A DNA stretch of 11,857 nt from JAVBOJ01 sp031550755 (lineage in GTDB: Bacteria > Bacillota > Clostridia > Oscillospirales > UBA929): contig JAVBOJ010000125.1 of NCBI GenBank assembly GCA_031550755.1, positions 1 through 11,857 of the forward strand, written 5' to 3'. Under the pieces are notes generated by a model. That model made no database searches, was not told the DNA's origin, and worked only from the letters and a program-made list of their open reading frames with translations. Below are positions 7,075 through 11,857 of this stretch, piece by piece; positions within the stretch are counted from its first letter, which is position 1; each line of letters begins with the position of its first letter. The position numbers were made by a program, and so were the translations under genes.

Positions 7075-7107
7075 AAAAACCCCGCGCCGTTTGGCGCGGG
7101 GTTTTTT
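7075..7107. terminator. Bidirectional Rho-independent terminator of secG and the opposing pseudogene
   Basis: CCCCGCGCC (7080-7088) pairs with GGCGCGGGG (7093-7101) around a GTTT loop. Five As before and six Ts after the stem give a T-tract on both strands. It lies 10 nt after the secG stop and 28 nt from the end of the opposing pseudogene. Confidence 0.93.
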
Positions 7108-7134
7108 GTATTCATTTTTAGGGAACGATTCGTC

Positions 7135-7814
7135 TCACTCGGTTAAACTGCCGCCCGTCTTTTCCGTGGGCACAGTTACTACCTGAATGTCAAAGAACGT
7201 TTCCTCAGGATAGAGATCAAGGAGCCAGGGCGGTATGCGCATAAAAACATAGTATCCGTTTTCTATCCATCTATATTGATTACACATATATCGTGTATCC
7301 CAATAGATCTCTTTTTATCACCCGCTTTCCATTTATTTGGATGTCACTGCCGCCCATACGGCTTTTCAGCATATCAAGATACTTCGTCTCAGCATTATAC
7401 TCTGTCCCACCTATGCCCTCCCGCCATGTTTGGATTAGGATGGATCCAAGCTGGTCATCCTCTTTGTTCCAGTAATCCAAAGCGACATAGCTAGACGCAA
7501 TACTTACTTCTCCCAGTTCAACCTCTTCTGCGGGTTTTTGAAAATCAAAGTACCACATGATTTCTTCGAGCTTGCCGTTGTTATTAGACGATTGCGAGCT
7601 TCCTCTGTTAAACGATTCCTTGGCGTCAATAGCAGCGTTGTGGAACTCTTCCCTGGTCTTGTACCACGTCACTTCGTCTTCGTTATGCGCCTGTGTCAAA
7701 GGGGGAAGGCGAGGATAGCTCAGGCGTTGTATTGGGCGCTGCGATTGGGCTTGCGCAAGACGCCGGTGTGAATAGGATGAGCAGCGCCATTGCTATCAAT
7801 CGAGTACTTTTCAT
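7135..7814 (-). pseudogene. Frameshifted lipoprotein gene, unknown family
   Basis: Three successive minus-strand frames read as one protein of about 226 residues. The first (ATG 7814, AAGGA 8 nt upstream) encodes a lipoprotein-type signal MKSTRLIAMALLILFTPASC and ends at TAA 7685-7683. The second is open from about 7699 to TAA 7282-7280 (TWYKTREEFHNAAIDAKESF onward) and carries most of the protein. The third (from about 7281 to TGA 7137-7135) gives RWIENGYYVFMRIPPWL and DLYPEETFFDIQVVTV. The first break sits in a run of five C and three T; four Cs would restore ...SPSPLTQAHNEDE. The second sits in TATGTGTAATC, where one more GT would restore ...YVCNQYRWIENG. The sequence is AT-rich locally (17 G/C in 60 bases at 7261-7320), unlike its neighbours, which hints at foreign origin or relaxed constraint. 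The 71 bp before it hold TTGACT/TTGACA but no good -10. Sequencing error is the main alternative. Confidence 0.75.
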
Positions 7815-7885
7815 CCTGATATTCCTTTCCGGGCGTGGGGCCCGCTGGGTGTAGTAGGAATTTTCCTGTCAAGTCAATGGTCCTC

Positions 7886-8305
7886 TCAAAAAAACAACAC
7901 CCTCGTCAAAATGCCGCCCACCAGCGACAAAATCCCCAGCACCACGAGCGACGGGCTGATGCGATCGGCCTTGCGGCGCATCCGGCGCGAGTTGAAAATC
8001 AGCCCCACCACGCACAGCGCGAAGGTTCCGAACATCATCCACATGGAAAAGCGCAGCGGCCCTTCTTCCCAGCCATGGGAGGCGGTATAGTCCAACACCC
8101 GGGAGAAGAAATTCTCCCCTTCCGGCCGCGCACTGGCAATCAGCAGCAAATCGCCGATGATGAGCACCCACGCCAGCGCCGCGCAAATCTCAATGGCCAC
8201 GCAGACCCAGTCTTTTTTGTGGCGGCGGTCGGCTGTTTTTTTGTGATCGCTGACCAAGATGATCGGGACGTTCAGGCGGCGGGGATCAAACCCGGGATTT
8301 GGCAA
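7886..8305 (-). CDS. Small three-helix integral membrane protein, function unknown
   Basis: A 139-residue product with a basic cytoplasmic head (HKKTADRRHKK, 21-31), three hydrophobic helices (about 34-57, 84-105 and 118-138) and a strongly basic loop RRMRRK between helices 2 and 3. The positive-inside rule puts the head and that loop in the cytoplasm and residues 58-83 outside. It starts with TTG at 8305, supported by GGGAG 6-7 nt upstream, and lies 17 nt after the alcohol dehydrogenase stop, so it is the last gene of that operon. No motif links it to a known family. It may be a modifier or partner of the ABC exporter at the head of the same operon, but that is only inferred from position. 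Confidence 0.75.
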   Translation of the reverse strand: MPNPGFDPRRLNVPIILVSDHKKTADRRHKKDWVCVAIEICAALAWVLIIGDLLLIASARPEGENFFSRVLDYTASHGWEEGPLRFSMWMMFGTFALCVVGLIFNSRRMRRKADRISPSLVVLGILSLVGGILTRVLFF

Positions 8306-8322
8306 AGATATCTCCCTTTCTC

Positions 8323-9432
8323 TCAGGCGCTCCAGCGCGGCAGGGTGGGCAGCGCGCGGTACATCGCCCGGCGGCGGTCGTCCTCCACCGTCACAAATCC
8401 GTTGGAAAAGCTCGGCGCGCCGGCGGTCAGCGCCATATAACGCTCGATCTGCTCCTCGGTGAGAGCTTCGGTAAAGCCGTGCAAACCGGCCAGTCGGTCA
8501 AAAATTTCAGGGATCGCGGTCTTCATCGCCGACAAAAGCGCCGCCACCTGCGCGGGCCGCGCCGTATGCACCGCCTCCAGATGCGCCGGCAAAAACAGCG
8601 CGCAGGCCGCGCCGTGCGGCAGGCCGTGAAACAGCGAAAGACTGTAGCCCATGGGATGCGGCATTCCGGTGCCGGTGTGGGCAATGGCCATGCCGCCCAT
8701 GGCGGACGCCTCCAGCATCCGCTGGCGGACGTCAAAATCCGCCGTGCCCGCCGCCAGTGCCGGCAGCAAGTCCCAAATGTCCCGCGCCGCCGCCAGCGCC
8801 AGTGCGTCGCTCGCGGCATTTTCGTCGGGGGTGAGATAGCTCTCGGCGCAGTGGCACAGGGCGTCCAGCGCGGTGGCGACCGCCAGCCGCACGGGCAGTT
8901 TTTTGGTATAGGCGGCGTCCAAAAATGCCACCGTGGGGAAATTATAGTCCACCTTAAAGGTCTTTTTTCGGCGGCCGCCGTCAATGGTCAGCACCGAAAA
9001 CCCGTTGACCTCACTGCCGGTGCCGGCCGTCGTCGGGATGGCCGCGATGGGCAGGGAAGGGATGGGCAGATTGTCAAACAGCTCCATCACAGGCCGTTCC
9101 GGCCGGGTGGCAAACGCCGCGCACGCCTTGGCCGCGTCCAGCGGCGAGCCGCCGCCGACACCCACCACAAAGTCCGCGCCGAATGCCCGCGCCAATTCCC
9201 CGGCGCGGTGGCAGCTCTCGATTGACGGATTTTGCTCCACCTCGGAAAACTCCTGATGGGCAATGTCCGCCCCGTCCAGCACGGCGTACAGATCCTCCAG
9301 CGCACCGGAAACCCTTCCGGCCGAGGGGCTTGTCACTACAAAGGCACGCCGGCCCAAGCAGGCCAGCGCCTGCCCCTCCCGACGCAGACAGCCGCGCCCG
9401 GCGATCAGACGGGTGGGAATATAAAATCGCAT
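8323..9432 (-). CDS. Iron-containing alcohol dehydrogenase (group III)
   Basis: Cytosolic NAD(P)-dependent oxidoreductase that interconverts alcohols and aldehydes using a divalent metal, usually iron. The 369-residue product has an N-terminal nucleotide-binding domain with GGGSPLDAAK (93-102) and the second signature PTTAGTGSEV (133-142). The C-terminal helical domain has all four metal ligands in family spacing: Asp190 and His194 (DALCH), His259 (PHPMG) and His273 (LPHG). Length is typical. The start at 9432 has GAGGAG 7-8 nt upstream, overlapping the stop of the preceding lipoprotein gene 11 nt away, so translation may be coupled. The substrate cannot be told from sequence; butanol, propanediol and lactaldehyde dehydrogenases share this fold. 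Its place between a lipoprotein and a membrane protein in an exporter operon is unusual for a fermentation enzyme. Confidence 0.94.
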   Translation of the reverse strand: MRFYIPTRLIAGRGCLRREGQALACLGRRAFVVTSPSAGRVSGALEDLYAVLDGADIAHQEFSEVEQNPSIESCHRAGELARAFGADFVVGVGGGSPLDAAKACAAFATRPERPVMELFDNLPIPSLPIAAIPTTAGTGSEVNGFSVLTIDGGRRKKTFKVDYNFPTVAFLDAAYTKKLPVRLAVATALDALCHCAESYLTPDENAASDALALAAARDIWDLLPALAAGTADFDVRQRMLEASAMGGMAIAHTGTGMPHPMGYSLSLFHGLPHGAACALFLPAHLEAVHTARPAQVAALLSAMKTAIPEIFDRLAGLHGFTEALTEEQIERYMALTAGAPSFSNGFVTVEDDRRRAMYRALPTLPRWSA

Positions 9433-9443
9433 GAAAACTCTCC

Positions 9444-10319
9444 TCAGTCGATAAACCGGCGCAAGCCGTCTTTCGTATAGGTTTCCTCCGGGGTATCAAA
9501 AAATGTATTCTCGCCGAAGGAATACCACGGCGAAATGTCCGGATCCTTGCTGTTTTTCAAAATGCATATCTCCTGCGCCGGGGTCCCGCCGGTGGCGAGC
9601 AGAAATACCTGTTCCCCGGTGATGGCGTCGGTGGCCATGTCCACCACCATCACACCGGTCGAGCCGGTCAAAAAAACGTCGCCGATCTGGAGGTCCGTGG
9701 CCTGTACCGTGTCGGTAACCAGCGATTTGGCGTTGGCGTAGACAAACAGGGTGGACATATAGGCGCGGAAACTCTCATAATCGTCCTTGGCGTCGGTTTT
9801 TTTGACCCAGGACACCTTGCTGCCCTTGACATCCACGCGGTAGCCCTCGGCCCATTTGGCATAATCGCAGACAAAGCCCGAGTAAAAATGGAAGCTCAGC
9901 TTGTCCTTTTGCCCCTGGGCAAAAAGATATTCTCCCCGCAAGCGCAGGAGCGCGTCGGTGCCCTGCTGGACATCGGTGGTGCCGATCTCCAGTTTGACGA
10001 CGGCGGCGTGCACATCGGCGGCGCGGACGCTGCCGTCAAATAAGTAGACCTTGGAGCCGTCCGAGCGCAGCGGCAGCGCCTGCAAATAGGCGCCGAAGCT
10101 GCCTTCGTCACAGACGACGCGCTCAAACCCCAGCGGGGCAAAAAACCGGGCGGACACGGTTTCGCCCGTCGGATCCTTGAGGGATACCGGCGTGGGCGAC
10201 GGCGAGGGAGAGGGCGACGGCGTCGGCGAAGGGGAGGGCGAAGGGGAGGGGGTCGGCGCGCCGCACGCCGCCAAAAAGAGGAAAATCATCACCACTACCG
10301 ATAAACATGCCCGTTTCAT
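9444..10319 (-). CDS. DUF4846-family lipoprotein
   Basis: A 291-residue exported lipoprotein. A signal peptide ends in the lipobox LAAC with lipidated Cys19, followed by a Pro-Ser-Thr linker (22-44) that would hold the domain away from the membrane. The rest matches, from memory, the DUF4846 pattern: GSFGAYLQALPL (73-84), a LFDG turn, HAAVVKLEIG (104-113), LRLRGEYLFAQG (125-136), FHFYSGF and YAKWAEGYRV, then QIGDVFL (211-217), VMVVDMATD, LLATGGTPAQE and a C-terminal SPWYSF. In relatives I recall, the segment after GDVF reads GGxPGHAVIVVD; here it is TGSTGVMVVD, so that His appears to be missing. The function of the family is not established. The start has a near-perfect AAGGAGGG 6 nt upstream. 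It lies 32 nt after the ABC gene and 11 nt before the dehydrogenase, within one operon. Confidence 0.85.
   Translation of the reverse strand: MKRACLSVVVMIFLFLAACGAPTPSPSPSPSPTPSPSPSPSPTPVSLKDPTGETVSARFFAPLGFERVVCDEGSFGAYLQALPLRSDGSKVYLFDGSVRAADVHAAVVKLEIGTTDVQQGTDALLRLRGEYLFAQGQKDKLSFHFYSGFVCDYAKWAEGYRVDVKGSKVSWVKKTDAKDDYESFRAYMSTLFVYANAKSLVTDTVQATDLQIGDVFLTGSTGVMVVDMATDAITGEQVFLLATGGTPAQEICILKNSKDPDISPWYSFGENTFFDTPEETYTKDGLRRFID
10188..10256 (-). repeat. Pro-Ser/Thr linker-coding repeat
   Basis: Codons 22-44 of the DUF4846 lipoprotein encode alternating Pro and Ser/Thr: two tandem copies of a ten-residue unit TPSPSPSPSP plus TP. At DNA level a 12-base unit CCCTCCCCTTCG is repeated directly, then codon use drifts. 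The tract can change length by slippage in steps of six bases without breaking the frame. Confidence 0.8.
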
Positions 10320-10351
10320 ACAAATCCCTCCTTCTCAAAATCCCAACCGCG

Positions 10352-11857
10352 TTACGAAAGCTCTTTTTTCTCTATATCCTCTTCAAATTGCCGGGTGTAC
10401 AGCGCGTAATAATGCCCCTTCTGCCGCAGCAGCTCGCGGTGATTGCCGCACTCAATGATCTTGCCCTCGTGCACCACCAGAATGATGTCGGCGTTTTTGA
10501 TGGTGGACAGGCGGTGGGCAATGACAAACGACGTCCGCCCGCGCAGCAGATGGCCGGTGGCCTGCTGAATGAGCGCTTCGGTTTCGGTGTCGATGCTGGA
10601 GGTGGCCTCATCCAGCACGAAGATGCGCGGATCGGCCAGCACCGCCCGGGCAAACGAAATGAGCTGTTTTTCCCCGGTGGATAGGCGGTCACCGCCCTCG
10701 CCCACCGGCGTATTCATGCCATCCGGCAGCTTGGCGATGACCCGGTCGGCCGAGACGACCTCGGCGGCCTTTTGCACCTCGTCGTCGGTGGCGTCCAGCC
10801 GTCCGTAGCGGATATTTTCCCGCACGGTGCCGGAAAAAAGATGCGGCGTTTGCAGCACATAGCCGATATGCGAATGCAGCCAGAGCTGACTGCGGTCGCG
10901 CACATCGCGCCCGTCAATGAGGATACGCCCCTCGGTCGGCTCAAAAAAGCGGCAGACCAGATTGACCAGCGTGGATTTGCCCGCGCCGGTCTCGCCGACG
11001 ATGGCCACAAAGGTGCCGGCGGGGATGTTCAGGTCAAAATGCTCCAGCACGTTGACCGTCCCGTCGGGATACATAAAGGTGACGTCCTGAAACTCGATGT
11101 CGCCGCGCAGCTCCTCCCAGTTCTCCCGCTTGGGCGCGAAGGTGCTGCCGTATGTCTCGGTCACCTCGGGGCGGTCGGTGATATCGGGCGCGCGGTCGAG
11201 CAGGGCGGTGACCCGCTCGATGTTGGCCTGGGTGGAAATAAAGTCGCCCAGCACGCGGGCGATTTGCTGAATCGGCTCAAAAATACCGCCGGCGTAGACG
11301 ATGAACGCCATCAGCGTCCCAACTGGGATGACCTCATTGATGGCCATCAGGCCGCCCTGCCCCAAAATGACGGCGGTGGCCAACGCGCCGATAAACAGCA
11401 CGATGGGCAAAAACATGCCGTTGAGGAAGACCATTTTGTTGGACTTTTGCCGCAGCTTGGTGGTCAGCTCGCCGAACTCATCGCTGTTTTGATCCTCGAT
11501 CACCAAGGTTTTGCTGGTGCGCGCGCCCGAAATGCCCTCGTTCATCGCGCCGGTGATCTGCGAGTTGAGGCGGCGCGCCTCGCGGTTGAGTCGCAAAATA
11601 CGCCGCTGGAAAAACACCGTGGCCAGCGCGATGGGCGGTACGGTACACAGTACGATGAGCGCCAGCGTCGCGTTGAGCAAAAACATGGAGACAAAGACGC
11701 CCACGATGTACAAAAGCGACCAGCTCAGATCGACCAGCCCCCACGCCACCATGCTGCCGATGCGCTGGGTGTCGCTCATGACCCGCGCCAGCATGTAGCC
11801 GACCGGGGTGTTGTTGTAGTAGGTAAAGCTCAGCTCCTGCAAATGCACAAAGCTGTC
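10352..11857 (-). CDS. ABC transporter half, fused permease and ATPase, N-terminus outside window
   Basis: Exporter-type ABC half-transporter with the membrane domain fused ahead of the ATPase. The frame is open through the window edge at 11857 and the visible N-terminus (DSFVHLQELSF) is mid-domain, so the first helices are missing. Numbering from 11848: transmembrane segments near 40-80 and 140-185, the conserved TPVGYMLARVMSDTQRI (14-30), then the ATPase from about 250 with Walker A GETGAGKST (285-293), Q-loop Q333, signature LSTGE (389-393) instead of LSGGQ, Walker B IFVLDE (409-414) and H-loop His445. The catalytic Glu414 is present, so this half should hydrolyse ATP. The sequence resembles one partner of the paired YfiB/YfiC-type multidrug exporters, so a second half may lie upstream beyond the window. 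It heads the visible minus-strand operon with the lipoprotein, dehydrogenase and small membrane gene. Confidence 0.95.
   Translation of the reverse strand, partial: DSFVHLQELSFTYYNNTPVGYMLARVMSDTQRIGSMVAWGLVDLSWSLLYIVGVFVSMFLLNATLALIVLCTVPPIALATVFFQRRILRLNREARRLNSQITGAMNEGISGARTSKTLVIEDQNSDEFGELTTKLRQKSNKMVFLNGMFLPIVLFIGALATAVILGQGGLMAINEVIPVGTLMAFIVYAGGIFEPIQQIARVLGDFISTQANIERVTALLDRAPDITDRPEVTETYGSTFAPKRENWEELRGDIEFQDVTFMYPDGTVNVLEHFDLNIPAGTFVAIVGETGAGKSTLVNLVCRFFEPTEGRILIDGRDVRDRSQLWLHSHIGYVLQTPHLFSGTVRENIRYGRLDATDDEVQKAAEVVSADRVIAKLPDGMNTPVGEGGDRLSTGEKQLISFARAVLADPRIFVLDEATSSIDTETEALIQQATGHLLRGRTSFVIAHRLSTIKNADIILVVHEGKIIECGNHRELLRQKGHYYALYTRQFEEDIEKKELS

Noticed and set aside
8299..9225. 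A 308-codon open frame on the plus strand
   Set aside because: It is antisense to the iron-type alcohol dehydrogenase with its complete motifs; the protein is rich in Arg, Gly and His, typical of shadow frames in GC-rich DNA.
10188..10256. Short tandem repeats that could suggest a CRISPR or satellite array
   Set aside because: They are codons of a Pro-Ser linker inside a lipoprotein gene, without spacers.

Overview
The window looks like chromosome from a GC-rich Gram-positive anaerobe, most likely a gut-type member of the Clostridia (Oscillospirales-like). This is an inference. It rests on strong AGGAGG-type ribosome binding sites, TTG and GTG starts, sigma-A promoters with an extended TGn -10, lipoproteins with a Pro-Ser linker, a membrane-anchored HtrA, SecG, PrmA, a PadR regulator, and a secreted pectin lyase carrying FIVAR-like and Big_2-like modules. 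No RNA gene, IS element, CRISPR array, attachment site or phage gene was seen.

Layout. (1) 3-3059 (+): 3' part of a large secreted rhamnogalacturonan lyase (PL11), closed by a strong terminator whose T-tract runs into the next promoter. (2) 3163-3656 (+): a 48-residue membrane peptide overlapping a 116-codon soluble ORF by GTGA; this is probably one anchored protein split by a one-base change. (3) 3694-5058 (-): a convergent HtrA-type serine protease, separated from (2) by a perfect 15-bp hairpin. (4) 5059-5372: a divergent control region with an htrA promoter, a palindrome at its start point, a T-rich tract, and a very good promoter for prmA. (5) 5373-7064 (+): prmA, a PadR-type regulator, and secG with its own consensus promoter, ended by a bidirectional terminator. 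(6) 7135-7814 (-): a broken lipoprotein gene with two frameshifts and locally AT-rich sequence. (7) 7886-11857 (-): a tight cluster transcribed right to left: ABC exporter half (cut by the window edge), DUF4846 lipoprotein, iron-type alcohol dehydrogenase, and a small three-helix membrane protein.

How the parts fit. The lyase degrades the rhamnogalacturonan I backbone of pectin outside the cell. HtrA handles misfolded exported proteins, and SecG is part of the Sec channel, so much of the window concerns export. The four-gene minus-strand cluster has very short gaps (10-32 nt) and is very likely one transcript, but no established pathway joins its members. I did not find convincing evidence for a wholly new system. 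The items most worth a second look are the two disrupted genes, the DUF4846/ABC/Fe-ADH cluster, and the compact htrA-prmA divergent control region.
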